DNA of 64,000 bases, from contig NC_087068.1 in the NCBI RefSeq assembly GCF_963678635.1, forward strand, positions 43,363,649 to 43,427,648, written 5' to 3'. A model generated the notes under the pieces. The model ran no database searches, had not been told where the DNA came from, and worked only from the letters and a program-made list of their open reading frames with translations. Positions 27,180 to 39,789 of this stretch are shown here, piece by piece (within the stretch, counting starts at the first letter, position 1; each line of letters starts with the position of its first letter). Origin of the DNA: Symsagittifera roscoffensis. Its lineage: Eukaryota > Xenacoelomorpha > Acoela > Convolutidae. Made by a program: the position numbers and the translations under genes.

Positions 27180-27830
27180 ATGGTGTTTATAATCGGAGCT
27201 AGCTCCCTGAAAACCGCAACCAAAGTAGCCCCCAACGATTCGAAGAGAGTGTTATCCCGCATCAGCTTTGCATCGAAAGGATTGAGTCTCAACCCCAACT
27301 CTATCCACAAAGTTTTGAACCTTGACTTTCGCTTAGAAATGGAAAAACTACGTAAATCAAGAGACATCATCCTTTAGCACGACGTGCTAAACAACACAAT
27401 TACCAAACACATACTGAACGATCAGAAAGCAGAAAAAGTCCCGAATCTGATCAATACGCTCAGAAAACATACCTGGCGATTTAAGGCGATTATTTATTGC
27501 CAGAGAGAAAACGCAAAACATTTTTTTCCAGAATTAAAAACATTAATTAAGAATCTTAATACTCTAGTAATAACAGCCGGAAAGAAATTAATTTCATTCC
27601 GCAAACAAAAAAAGTGGTGGTACCAATCAAACCTCAGGAAAAAACATCCCTCAAAGAACTTGGTAATAAAGTTATTGGAAACGATTTTTCAGCGGTTCAC
27701 AAACCTTGAATCACTCGTCAAGAAAAATCGTCCACTGCTCAGAAAAAGAAAATCAAAGAAGAGAAACGAAAGAAAGACCCAGAGAAGCAGGCCTCAAAAA
27801 AAGAATCAGAAGAAAAACAAGAAAAAGTAA
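27180..27830 (+). pseudogene. LINE 1 ORF1: SGNH-like (GASSL) protein with basic tail, one nonsense codon
   Basis: The frame starts at ATG 27180 with a hydrophobic strand ending in GASSL, runs to a TAG at 27375, and continues in the same frame as HDVLNNTI to 27830. The homologous minus-strand ORF at 39286-39642 has IWHDVISNTI at that place, so the TAG replaces a Trp codon by one base change. GASSL and the HD block suggest the nucleophile and third blocks of an SGNH-type esterase fold, as known for ORF1 of some CR1 elements. The last 40 residues are almost entirely Lys/Arg/Asn/Gln, suited to RNA binding. SGNH assignment is inference; homology between the two copies is seen. Confidence 0.65.
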
Positions 27831-27908
27831 GATTAGATTATCTTTTTTTATAGATTTTTTTCTGGTAGCTACATTTGTTTCGGAGCGGCCTAGGTGAAGT
27901 CTGTAGAA

Positions 27909-30900
27909 ATGAGTAACCGTACCAGGAGAAATCTAAACAAATCACACGCCAATGATGCCTGGATTTGTGTTGATTGTAAAAAGAATTCGGAGATCCAATG
28001 GATCAAGTAATGGAATGCGATAACTGCGCCAAACTTTTATGCGCAAAATGCTCAAAAATGGCATCGGCAGTTTACGAAATCATGTCTAAAAGTAAGAGCA
28101 TATGGTGTATTGACACATGTACACCCGAATTGAAAAGCCTAATTAAGGGTGCAACCGCTCCAAAAATGAATCCGGAGATAACTAAAATGAGGAACGACCT
28201 GGGTAAGGCGGTTGATTCCGTGAAGGGTCTATTGGAGGACTTCTACTACTTCATGAATGGAACGAAAACCAAATCACAGCCAACAATGGGATCAAGCACA
28301 GTGAAAGATAATGCCTGGAAAGTAGAGCCTCAGGTCACCAAATCCTTGAAAGACATAACTTTGGAAGCTGAAGCAGAACAGAAACGGGAAGAAGACTTAA
28401 GAAGGAAAAAGAATCTTATTATACACAAAGCCCCTGAAGGAACCCGGGAACTTCAAACACATTGTCAGAGGTAACAAAATCATCAGAGTAAAGAAAACAG
28501 AGATAGAATTATTGCAAAGAACAACGCCAGATACAGAGAACATTTTGAGCTCTGGTTCGGTAATGTAGACACATTAACTCCTGATAAATTCATTGAACTA
28601 CAAGTACAAGTACAACAAGTAAATATGTTACCACACATCATTGCCCCTACTGAAGCGAAACCCAAGAATTCTGTAACCATGTGGAACCCAATTTGGCACA
28701 AACTCGACTGCTACAATTTAAAACAAAAAAACATGAATCCGAACGAGAAGGGGAGAGGCATGTTGTTTTATATTCGAAAGGACATCGACTACAAGGAAAT
28801 AAACGATGAATCTGGATTTGAGGAACTGCAAGTATACAATTTACTGCTAACAAAGAAAGAATTTGTGATAGCTTCAACCTATCGGAGCCCATCATCAACC
28901 CCCGAAAACAACTACAACCTTAACAACTTCTTAAGAAGCATTGGATCTAACCGTTCTAGATACATTGTACTAGGAGAAATGAGATGTAGATTGGCAATAT
29001 ATCAGCATGAATCATGACGAGAACAGCAAGGAACACCAATTTATTGAAGCGGTAAAAGATTCTTATCTCGATCAACTTATTGATAGACCAACGCGTGTGA
29101 CCAAAAACAACGAACCATCCATACTAGCGACAAAACTCTGGAACCACCTAGCATAGAATACATCTCACCGCTGGGTAAGGGTGATCACGCACTAATCCAA
29201 ACAAAATTTGATCTCTGGACAACAAAGCAATGTAAAGGGAGACTGAATTACAACAAAGGGAGCTACGTGCAACTCCGATCAGAGTTAAACACCCACATAA
29301 TGTATGAAGAATCGCAAACACTAGAGCAAAACTGGTAAAAATTTAAAAGCACTCTCGATTGTGCTGTTAAGAAGTTCATCCCTAAAATTAAAATTCGTAT
29401 GAAGCAAAACAAAATGCCAATGAGATCCGCAGTGAGAGATGCAGTTCGTGAAAAACAAAAAAATTGGAGAGATATCAGGGGAGATAAAACACCAGAAAAT
29501 TACGAAAATACTCGAAGGCTCGAAACGAAGTCAAAAAACTGACACGGAATTGTGTTCGAATACATGAACAAGTTTTATCAAAAAGCATAAAACAGCAACC
29601 TAAAAAGTAAAAAGTTTTGGAACTATGTAAACAAAAAATTGAATCCACTGAGACGATACCTGCACTCGAAATTAGCGACAAAAATCGGGCAAAGACCGAC
29701 AAGGAGAAAGCTACTGCCCTGTCTGATTTCTTCAATTCAGTTTTCACAAGAGAAACACCTGGCAATTTGGATTTATTGGATCTCCATGAGCAGCAAATAT
29801 CAGATGATCTATATCTCTCTAAAGAGTTAATACTACATGAACTTGCAGCGTTAGATACCACCAAATCGATGGGAGCTGACAATGTCCACCCAAAGATTTT
29901 GAACGAATGCCGTTATGAATTAGCTGAATTACTGTGTTCTTTAATGCAAAATTCCTGGGATAAAGGAGAAATACCCGAAGATTGGAAATGCGCAAATATA
30001 ACGGCGTTTCACAAAAAAGACGCAAAAAGTGACCCAAATAATTACAAACCTGTTAGCCTCACATCAATCTGTTGCAAAATAATGGAAAAAGTGATAAGAA
30101 GACACCTGTTTGAATTTTTGAGACAAAACAACATCTTATCAGACAAACAGTATGGTTTCTAACCAGGTCGATCAACGACTCTCCAGTTACTAAAAGCGCT
30201 CGACGACTGGACTGCGGAACTAGACAGGGGTTATGAGGTAGACATAGTGTACATTGACTTCCAAAAAGCTTTTGATAGCGTTCCCTACAAAATAATATTG
30301 AACACAATATCCAAATCAAAGCGAAAACTGTAAATTGTATCACAGCGTTCTTAACGGATAGGAGACAACGGGCAACAAGTTTTTCGGAGTGGGCACCAGT
30401 TGTCAGCGGAGTCCCACAAGGATATGTCCTGGGACCAATACTTTTTTTGCTATAAATCAACTCGACGACGGATGGCATTACATCCCCTATGCTTCTATAC
30501 GCAGATGACGCCAAAATATTCAGATCAATTACTTATGAGACTCAAGAAGAAAAACTACAATTTGATCTGAATGAAATTTCCAAATGGGCTAAAAGCAGTT
30601 TATTGAAGTTCAATCTGACTAAATGTCATAAACTCACCCTAACGGGCAGAACGAAACAATCTGAGCGGAACTATACTTAAATGGCGGAAAACAACTGAGC
30701 AAAGTTGAATCAGAAAAAGATCTGGGAGTTATCGTTGATTCAAGATTACAATACCGTGAGCACATTGCCAAAAAGACGACAGTGGCAAACAGTATAGTCG
30801 CGATAATCAGGAAAAGTGTCGTGAACTTGACCTCTAAAATTCTAACGACCCTGTACAAAGCCTTAGTAAGAACACATCTGGAGTATGCAAATCAGGCATG

Positions 30901-31335
30901 GAATCCATACCTTAAAAAAGACAAAATTACGATTGAAAATGCTCAGTGATGCGCAACGAAACTTATTCTAGGTACGCAAATACAGCTTTTTGAAACAACT
31001 TCAGATTTTGAAATTACCAACACTCGAGTATAGACGCAAACGCGGTAGAATGATTGAAGTCTTCAAAATTCTGAACGGTCTATGATACGATACAGCAGCG
31101 ACTGAAGGATTTTTTACAAACAACGAAAAAGACACAAGAAGAAACTTTTTCAAGAATGTGACCAAGAAGATCACAACTACTGCTAGACAATATTTCTTTA
31201 CAGTTGCAGCCATCAACGACTGGAACCCGTTACCCGAAACAGTAACATCAAGCGAGAGTGTACACGTTTTCAAATCAAGACTAGACAAACTATTGGCGTC
31301 TGAAATAAATGACGCATGGTTTATGGAATGACGAA
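27909..31335 (+). pseudogene. LINE 1 ORF2: PHD finger, APE endonuclease, RT
   Basis: ATG at 27909 opens a frame with WICVDCKKN; it shifts near 27993 to CDNCAKLLCAKC and IWCIDTC, together a PHD-type finger. Endonuclease remnants follow at 28625-29160 (RGMLFYIRKDI, ASTYRSPSST, YIVLGE). RT runs about 29700-30680, with KSMGADNVHPKIL, DWKCANITAFHKKD, VYIDFQKAFDSVP and YADD at 30498-30509. The C-terminal tail (LGVIVDSRL, ALVRTHLEYANQAW) extends to about 31300. At least six frameshifts or stops interrupt it. The RT tail places it near the CR1 group. Confidence 0.8.
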
Positions 31336-31559
31336 ATGGACGTCCAGGAAAGAGCTGGTCGTCAGAGGCCTGGGAGGCCTACATATCAGAAGTTAACCTG
31401 TGAACCCGAAAAGCCTTTCCGCTAGCAACCAAATTATCGAAAACAAAATTTTGAAAAAAGACGAGAGCTTTTAGATGGAGGCAAAACCAAATCAGAAAAG
31501 AGGTCTTTTTGGAAAGCCCAGTCACCGAATCAATGTCAACACAAATTAACTACTAACAA

Positions 31560-34500
31560 TAACCGTACTAACTTTCAATGCCAGAAGTCTTTTCAGATTG
31601 CAACGTCGATTTTGTTTGCTAATGCAGTGCTGAATAAGGAACCTTCTGTATTACTGGCAACTGAAACCTGGCTCACAAAAGATTTCAGCTGCAATGAACT
31701 AACGTTACCGCAGTAGATTTTTTATCTAGGTGACCGTGAAATTAATGGAAGAAGCACCAGCTATGAGGGAGTCTTGATTGGCGTTAATTCCTCAATTTTC
31801 CAGGTTTCCATTGAATTATCCTAACTAAGTAGTCAACTTCAGCAATCGTGTGCACTTTGTAAGATTAAAATTAATGAAAATTATTTTTTACTCTGCTGTG
31901 TTTACAACCCAACCCCAAAGAGCAGTTATTGCTTAAAAATTGTTGATTTCGAAAAATTGCTCGAGTTTGTATTCAATCTCTCAAATGATAACGTACTTTG
32001 CTCATCTTATGTCTTTGCTCCGCTGGCCTTTGAAGTCCAAGGTGGTTGTGGGCCCGTCACGTACAGTTTCCTACGCGCGCTTGGTAAACGTCTATCGTCT
32101 GCTACGCAAGAACCCAAGTCGATACTTTTCCTTAAGCAGCGTATCTATGTGGCTCTACAGGTTGGTATCAGTGCTTCTGTTCTGGGCACACTAGAAGATG
32201 GTGAAGGACTCGACAAAGTTTTTGTTTGTTGAGATAATTCAAGCTATTCCTTATGTTTTCAACACCTTCCTCCCTCTAAAGAACAGATCATTATTGTACA
32301 TTTCGGATCTATTTTTGTATTTTTGTAAAAATCGCTTGATGTACTAATAGCTGGGGAAATCAACATAGAATTTGTCAACTAGGAAGCATGCTTGTTAGAA
32401 GACGACCTTGAATATAGGTCTTAGAACTCTGTGACAAGTTCAATTTCAGCCAACTGGTGACTTTCCAGACAATTTCCGCCAACCTGCTTGATCTTATTTT
32501 AGTTAACAAGGCTGAAACAGCTACTGATAACGATCGTCATGAACTTTTTTCTACAATTTTAACATATGTGATGACAGTGGTATTGGCGTTGTTCTGAATA
32601 CCCAACTACGTGATTCATTGTAGGATAAAAAGAATTCAAGTCACCTGAGTTATTGTAGATGTGGCTTTTCATTACTGAGAAAATTTTTTACTGAACAAAC
32701 AGTTTGAGGCAATTTGTTACTCTAATTTTAATGTGATAATCAGAAACCGGCATACCTGGCTTTTTTACAGCATAAAAAAGAGTACCACCTCGAAAACGAG
32801 ACATCGACAGAAATTACACTTAGGGTATATTACGCTTAGGGTCTCGCATTCAAAAAATCATTCATTTTCCTCCCGGCAAAAAGTAGCCGCTGAAAGTTCC
32901 CAATATATTGAGCTTCAAGAATATGATTTGGCCAAATATGAGGCCAAACTGTTTTCAGCCCACAATACCCAAAATTTTTAAATATTTCAAAAGCTTAAGA
33001 CGCCATGACCTGCCGTGTACCATGAGAAGGGGGCATTTGGAAGCCACTACCAATTTTGTGAATTCTGAACTTTTCAATGACTAGTTCGCTTCTTTTGTCA
33101 GTGACAACGGAACCATAGTAATGCCACCGTGTTGACGATTCTTTTCTAACAATGAATTTTTTATTACGAAACTTGAAGTTTTAATTGAATTCCAGTTTTT
33201 ATTTAAACTAAGAGCCGAAGCATTGTTGGTTTGCCACCCCTTGTTTTGAAAGAATCTGCCAATGAGATTCATTTTTCAGCGTTCAATTTGTTTCGCAAAA
33301 TTTTTCGCTTATACGCCTGTCCATCCGAATGGAAAACAGGTATCATTACGCCAATTCACAAAGATGGAAGCAAATGCGAAATCACTGATTATCGACCTAA
33401 TACCTTTGAACCTGTTATCTAAAGCTTTCGAGAAGCTGATGTATATCTGCTTGTTTCCAACTTTCCATGGTATTAGTTGTTCAAACCAGTGTGGACTTAT
33501 GCCCAGACAATCTACTGTACCACAATTATTATCATGTTTTAGTCAGATTAACAAATACGATATCAATCTTTCTGAATTACGCTATTTTTTGATTTTGCTG
33601 AGGCATTCGATAAAATCAATCATTCCGTCCTTCTAAAGAGGATCGAGACCTTAGGCGTTCTCATGAAAGTTAACTCACTCCTGGAAAACTGCCTCTCATA
33701 TCGTAAGCAAGTAGTAAGAAAGAAAAACTCTGATTCCAGTGTGCGCTCAGTTGAATCATGCGCCCCTCAAGGTTCATTAATGGGTCCTCTGCTATTCTTG
33801 ATTTTTATAATTGACATGCCAAACAACATCTTCCATACTTCATGATATCTTTTGCCGACGACTTGAAACTTTTATTTTCAGGAGATAAATATGATTTTCT
33901 TATCTCTGACATTCAGGCCCTTCAATCTTGGAGGGACAGCAGTTTGTGATTTTTCAATGCCAAGAAATGCTCAGCTTTATTTTTTTTCTTCAAAACCAAA
34001 AATCATTTGATCTCGATAATAATGTCTGAGCAAAAGTGACTTCGGTTAAAGATCCCGGTCTATTCGAGTCGAACGAATTGAAATGGACCTGTCAACTACA
34101 GGCAAAAACTGCTTCAGGTTTAAAGTTGTTTTATATGTTCAAACCGAATTGCTCGTCTCATTTATATGTTCAAAAATTCAAAAAAAGCTGAATGTCTATA
34201 AGTCAACCATTGAGCCTACCATTTGAATGCATCACCTTGCTGGACAGCCTCAAAAAGTGATCTGAAGATAAATGAAAGTCCTAACAAAAAATAATTAGAT
34301 GCGTATCAAACCAATTAAATTATAAAGACGCTCTCATCAAACTTGGTGTTCTGCCGTTATTTTTTTTCCAGGTGCTGACGTAGCTGTTATTTTTGTCGAA
34401 AAAAATTAATGGGCAGTATGGCATTGAGTGGGAATCCTTCTGCGCTTTTGATCTAAGTTCATGTTCCGAACTCTTCACTTTACCAAAAATTCAACTGGTG

Positions 34501-34690
34501 TTCCAATTTGGAAATTTTTGGTGTAAAATTTGTTGTAGAACAAAATTTACTATGGAAACGATTCTACCTCAGAAACCCCGGCATGCTCAAAGAACGTATT
34601 CTCAAATTAAAGTGGAAGTTCTTTTCATAGTTTTACACTCCTTCCAACCCTTGCTTTTAGATATTCTTATGTTAATGTGAACCTTGTCGA
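31560..34690 (+). mobile_element. Decayed LINE 3 (jockey/CR1-like)
   Basis: Endonuclease traces run from 31620 (LLATETWL, CVYNPTP, NLLDLILVN near 32480). RT traces run at 33230-33900: PSEWKTGIITPIHKDGS, a decayed GVPQGS box in PQGSLMGPLLFLIFI, and FADDLKLLFSG across a frameshift near 33860. The C-terminal tail fades by about 34690. Almost every segment is in a different frame and no ORF survives. A piece of a different LINE class (31985-32232) interrupts it. Confidence 0.65.
31985..32232 (+). pseudogene. Fragment of another LINE RT C-terminal tail
   Basis: An 82-residue in-frame stretch containing VFAPLAFEVQG, LGKRLSSATQEPKS, LKQRIYVALQVG and SASVLGTL. This pattern resembles the C-terminal tail of RT proteins of some non-LTR elements outside the CR1 group. 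It is more GC-rich than its surroundings and stops at the TGA at 32230. It looks inserted into LINE 3. Family assignment is from pattern memory only. Confidence 0.45.
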
Positions 34691-34819
34691 ACCAGAAGTT
34701 ATCGAATGGAACTTCAACCTGACTATATAGGACTTACAATACCTTTGCTTTGCATGAGTTCACTTTATGATTTTTACTTTTATTTTGATCAAAATTCTAA
34801 AATTTGTTTTAGCTATATT

Positions 34820-34985
34820 TATTACATTAAATATTAGTAATACTATTATATCTTTTATGATTATTTATCCTGAACTCCAAAACAATACCTCACACTCTAA
34901 TAAACTCAAACTTCTTCAATCTAGAGAAGTCCATCCAAATCAGGGTTCTCTGATAAATTTTAATCGCATCTCAAAAAAAACGAAA
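34820..34985. repeat. Dispersed repeat, copy 2
   Basis: This is the counterpart of 26710-26855, sharing CTGAACTCCAAAACAATACCTC and GGTTCTCTGATAAATTTT. It directly abuts the 3' end of the minus-strand LINE 2. No other feature is seen between 34690 and 35000. Confidence 0.8.
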
Positions 34986-35110
34986 ATAACGAAAATATTA
35001 TTCAGTTCAGTTCAATTCTTTTTCTGAGCGTTTTGTCGCCTCTATCGACCAGCTCATGATGTACTCTTTTTCGATTAACTAGTCTCAAATTTATTAATTC
35101 CGCTTTTCTT

Positions 35111-38100
35111 TCAATGTTTGTCCAGGTTGTTCTTGAAAGCGTTCAAGGTCTTCGAGTCAATTACTTCTCCTGGCAACATGTTACAATCTGTAGCTGATCT
35201 AATGATAAAAATGTTTTTACGCAATTCAAAGTTGGCCTTCTTCGTTATCCCTTTTTTGTTATTTGTCCTTGTGTCACGACTTTTCAATTCGAACATGTTT
35301 TTTGTAGCTTTTGGGTCATAACGGTTGTAACCTATTTTGAACATTTCGATCATTGTTCCTCGACTTCTGCGGTATTCAAGTGACGGTAGTTCTAGTTTCT
35401 TTAACCTTTCATTGTAGCTTAGTGTATGCAGCCCTTTTACCATTCGTGTCGCTCGTCGTTGTACATTTTCGGTTAATCTTGTGTCCTTCTTTAATCGCCG
35501 GTACCAGGTTTGATTACATAACTCCAAATGAGGCCTTATGAGGCCTTTATAAACATTTAAAAATACAGGTATAGTGATATGGTATAACTTTTGCAAAGAT
35601 ATGGGAGTCAAAGGAGAGTTTACTATCGATGATCACTCCAAGGTCTTTTTCTTCTCCTACGGTTTCAAGCTGTTTATCGTAAAAATCATATGATCTTGTT
35701 TCACGATTTGATCCTCCATTTGAGATTATCATATGTACACCTTTATTTTCATTAAAATGCAAAAAATTTACTTTTTGACCATTCTTCCATTTTCTTATCC
35801 ATTGATCTTCTTGCAGCAACTCAACGTCTTTGTTACTGGTAATTTCTCTGTATAGTTTTGCATCGTCTGCAAATGAATACAGTTTTGATTTGACTGTGTT
35901 TGGAATTGAATTTATATATACTACAAACAAAACAGGTCCCAGTACAGATCATTGGGGAATCCCACTCAGAACATCTTTTCATTCAGATCAACTGTCGCTT
36001 ATCACAACTCTTTGTCGTCTTGTTAATGAAAACCCGTTGATCCAACCCAGTGTTTTTCCTTTTATTCCATTTTGTTTTAGGATTTCTATCAGTCTTTTGT
36101 GCGGAACCGAGTCCAACGCTTTCTTGAAATCCAAGTAGATAACATCCGTTTCTCGTCGACTATCTATTGTTTTTGTAAAATCAACCAGCACTCTCAGTAG
36201 TTGTAATTGTGATGATATACCGGGCAGAAAACCAAACTGTTCATTTACAAGGATTTCTTTTTTTTAGATGTTCCATAAGATGTGCTCTAATTAATTTCTC
36301 AAATATTTAACAAACTATTGATGTTAAGCTTACTGGACGATAATTGTCAGCTAACGACTTTTTCCCCTTTTTTGAAGATAGAGGAAATGTGAGCAAGTTT
36401 CCGGTCTTGAGGAGCTTCGTTTCGTCCCAAGATTTGTAGAAAGTTTTTTTTTAGAACTGGACTCAGGAAATCTCTCATTTCAAACAGAAGTTTCGGGTGA
36501 ATTTCGTCGGGCCATGGAGATTTCGATGTTTTGAGTGAGTCTAGTTGCTCTTTCAATAATTGCTCTGTTAATTCTTAGTCCTCTGTTAGATGGGTGATAT
36601 CCAATTCTGGAATCTTCCATTCTCCTGGTGGTTCGTGTAAGAAGACTGATGAGAAGAACTTTGACAAAACTTCAATTTTTTCGATTTCATTCGTCGTTAA
36701 AGATCCATCATCCTGCACTAAAGCTGGTATTGCATTTTGTAACACGGTTTTCTGCCCCACACAGTTCCAGAACTTTTTTGGTTTCATTTTTACATCCTTA
36801 GCTATTTCACTTTCCTTTGCCTTTTGATCATTTCGAATAGCTGTCTTAATAGTATTTCTTTTTTCTTTATAGTTCTCAAAATTTACTTTTTTTCTATTGC
36901 AGCAAAACTTTTTCCAGTATTTCTTTTTTGCTCTGATTGCCTGTCGAGTGATATTGGTGAATAGTAAGCTGTTTCTACACTCTGGATTGAGCCTAGTTAA
37001 TGGTACAAACTTTTTTGTTAGTTCAATCAGGAGTTCGCGCAAATCCGTCCAAAGTTTTTCAACATTGTCTTCACTGTCAAGAAACGACAAATTTTTTACT
37101 TCATCTCTCATTGGGTCGTAGTCTCTTTTAGTGAAGCTGTATCTAATTATGGTCTTACTAATTTTGCGTTGCGCGAGTAACTCCACTTCTATGAGAATGT
37201 GGTCGCTCTGTCCCAGAGGTGGTTGGATATTAGTGTTTAGGTGGCTTAGACCGGCATCAATTAAAACTATATCTAGTAGTGATGGTTTATCTCCGGCAGT
37301 AATGCGAGTTGGTCCATCGATGTGTTGGGTCAGAAATGCATCCCTAATTGCTTATAGAAATTTGAATTCTTTGCTCTCCTCGTTCTCGGTTGTACTGCAA
37401 TCATCACAGTTGATTGAAGGAAAGTTTGTGTCGCCCAATATTACAGTATAATCCTTCACATCTTTTTCGCATAGTTCTTTGATTGATTGGCAAAGGCAGT
37501 CGTTATTCATTTCTGGTGAATTTGGGCTCCGGTAGACAACTGCCAAGCGGATGAATTTCCGATCCATAGCAATGTCACAAATCATCATTTCTTGTAACTC
37601 GTTCGGGTTTTGTTTAATGCAAAAGTCTATATCTTTAATTATGAAAATTAAAATTTCTCGCCTGCAATCGTTTGGATTCATGTTTACTGACTCAATGTTA
37701 TAGTTGTTAATTTTGTACCAAACTGTATTCCACTCGGTTTTGGACTTTTTCGGTTTTGCTTCTACTACAGCAATTACATCTGGTGGGTTCTTTTTATCTT
37801 CAATGAATTTGATTAATTCCTGATGTTTTGTTTGTGTTAGAGTGGCAATATTTTTGTACTAGGGGTTTAACTTTCTGGTCGTGCTTTCTTCTTGACTTTT
37901 AGTATATGCGTTCCTCGAACCAGATATACATAGTTTACTTCTTCCTGATCGTTCAAGTTTTTTTGCTTTCGTAACTAGGTTTCGCACTTCTTCTCTTTGT
38001 TTCAAACATCGATGCGGGCTAATTCTGAGATTTCTGATTTCTGCAAAGGGTTTTTTCAACTTTGGCAACTTTCGGTTTATTGCACTAATATCTTGTTCAG

Positions 38101-38811
38101 TATTGAAGGAAACTAGCTGTATTGAATGGTCTTTTTATATCCTCATCGGTTTTCCGACCGAGTCGGATCGTTTTCACAATTTATTAATCTTCTTTTCGAT
38201 AATTGATAAAAAATTTTCAACTATTTTGTTATCTTCTTTTTTCCTTGATTCACTGTCAGTAGCTGCACTCTCCTTGGCTTTTTAGATCACAATGTTCTTT
38301 TTTTTTCGGTTTGCTTCAGCTTCTTCTCTCTTTTGTTCTTCTGTTGCTTCTAAGATGATCTCTTTCAAAGGTTTCACTTTCCAATTTATCACTTCTTTCC
38401 AGACTCCTGTCTTTTAATCAACCTTTCCGTGAGATGGTCCTGCTATGAATTTATAGAGATCATTCATCATATGTTCATGTTATCCATAGTTGTGTCGAGA
38501 TCTGCTCTTAACTTTTTGGTCGATTGATCGGTTCCACTTCCCTGTTCTTTGCTGATAATTTGCTTCACAGTTGGACAGCAAGCTGTGCAACACCAGATTA
38601 CAGTAGTTTGGCTCATTTACTGATAGGCTGCGTCAGGCGTTTTAAGGCATTTTGCACAGTTGTGTTCAAGGTAACACTCACACTCGATGACTTTGTCTAG
38701 GGGGTTTTTATATATTTCCTGGCAAATTTTGCATTCCCAAGGCTCAAAGGGATCACTCACTGATATTGTGCCTTTATGGCAATTTTTGGGGAAAATTTTT
38801 GATGACCTCAC
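35111..38811 (-). pseudogene. LINE 2 ORF2: PHD finger, APE endonuclease, RT
   Basis: PHD finger at 38811-38560 (WECKICQ, ECECYLEHNCAKC, WCCTAC across a stop). Endonuclease remnants at 37681-37352 include VVYRSPNSP and VILGDTNFPSI, which keep the Asp and Asn of the active site. The linker is at 37186-36575. RT fragments run at 36556-35547: SKSPWPDEIHPKLL, VIYLDFKKALDSVP, and FADD on the minus strand at 35873-35862. The C-terminal tail at 35611-35111 (GLIRPHLELCNQTW, LSYNERLKKLELPSLEYRRSRG) is typical of CR1-type RT proteins. Several frameshifts separate the pieces. The last segment is the longest intact one. Confidence 0.8.
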
Positions 38812-38825
38812 TCTCTACTGGATTT

Positions 38826-39045
38826 GTCGCTCCAAGAGAACGAAACCTCAGGAGCTACAAAGCAAGAAAAAAAATGAAGTTTCTTAGAATCACTTCCCTC
38901 CTACTTCGCCGCTCCAAGATAATTAAACCTCAAAAGCTACAAAAGCAATAAAGAACTGAGTACTCTTGACCACGTTAATCAATACAATTCTCTCAGCTCA
39001 CTCCGCCGCTCCAAGATAATTAAACATCAAAAGCTACAGAGCAAG
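38826..39045. repeat. Inter-ORF tandem block, three copies
   Basis: CGCTCCAAGATAATTAAACC plus TCAAAAGCTACA recurs at about 38826-38866, 38911-38950 and 39002-39043, about 90 bp apart, between ORF2 and ORF1 of LINE 2. LINE 1 has a single related block (TAGCTACA through GGAGCGG, 27872-27890, other strand) just before its ORF2 ATG. Confidence 0.7.
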
Positions 39046-39285
39046 TTAAAAGAAAAGCGATAGATTTTACCTGGGTATTTTACTGCTTCTTGTTCTTCGG
39101 TTTCCTTTTTGATTTTCGTTTTATAGTTTTCGACCTTTTCTTTAAGACTAGTTTACGAAGATTTCGCTTGCTTCGTTAAACAGTCCGCAGGAGTTGTAGT
39201 TCCAGTACTAAACTTCCTTTATTCTTCCTTTCTGGTATCAAGTGTTTGCGAACGTTGATTATCGTAAGGTTCTCAGTTTTTAACT

Positions 39286-39642
39286 CTAGTAGTCGGCAAA
39301 AATCCCTGTACTTCCTCTTCGACGGGCGTACAAAAATGCACTGATTAGATGTTTGAATGGCTCGATGATTTCGAGGAGTTCTTCAGCTGTGCACGGTTCG
39401 TCGTAGCTGCTATGATGAGCGTTGATGGTATTACTAATAACGTCGTGCCAGATGACAAGATTGCTTTTATTCCTCAGTGATCCTCGTACAAGCAGCTTTT
39501 GCAGACTTTTCAGGGGGTTTCTGTTATTTCGGTGGAATCCTATCCCACTGACAGTAAAGTATTTTCCTGCGAGTCGTTTTTGAGTGGGATGTTTTGCAAC
39601 TTTGATTGCTTGATCTAATGATGAAGCTCCGATAACAAACAA
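39286..39642 (-). pseudogene. LINE 2 ORF1: SGNH-like (GASSL) protein
   Basis: The 118-residue frame carries FVIGASSLD near its start and LVIWHDVISNTI in the middle, both shared with LINE 1 ORF1, followed by an AEELLEIIEPFKHL helix. The listed first codon is TTG. A true ATG lies a few bases upstream in another frame, apparently displaced by an insertion of four bases (TTTG) near 39630. The Trp codon that is mutated to a stop in LINE 1 is intact here. The frame stops at 39286, before the basic tail seen in LINE 1. The SGNH call is tentative. Confidence 0.6.
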
Positions 39643-39789
39643 ATACCATAGATTGAGGGATAAACCTTCACCCGCCCTATGCTAGAGGCGGGAGGACTTT
39701 GGACAAATTTTCGTATTCGTAAATTTAATTAATCAAATTTTCATGCCTCTAGCTCAAATCATCTGAAAACACACGGTTTGAACAAAAGA

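Larger units (their letters stand above)
27171..31335 (+). mobile_element. CR1-like LINE 1 (nearly full length, inactivated)
   Basis: Two-ORF non-LTR element: an SGNH-like ORF1 (27180-27830), a short inter-ORF region, and an ORF2 with PHD finger, APE endonuclease and RT (27909-31335). Frameshifts and stops break ORF2 repeatedly. It points toward the minus-strand LINE at 35.0-39.65 kb, which has the same architecture. Confidence 0.85.
35000..39650 (-). mobile_element. CR1-like LINE 2 (nearly full length, inactivated)
   Basis: It has the same architecture as LINE 1, on the opposite strand: SGNH-like ORF1 (39642-39286), an inter-ORF region with a repeated 40-bp block (39045-38826), and an ORF2 with PHD, endonuclease and RT (38811-35111). 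The two copies have diverged clearly, so they are separate family members and not an inverted duplication. Confidence 0.85.

Noticed and set aside
32733-32981. 82-codon plus-strand ORF within LINE 3
   Set aside because: Composition and position suggest a chance frame in decayed LINE sequence; no motif.
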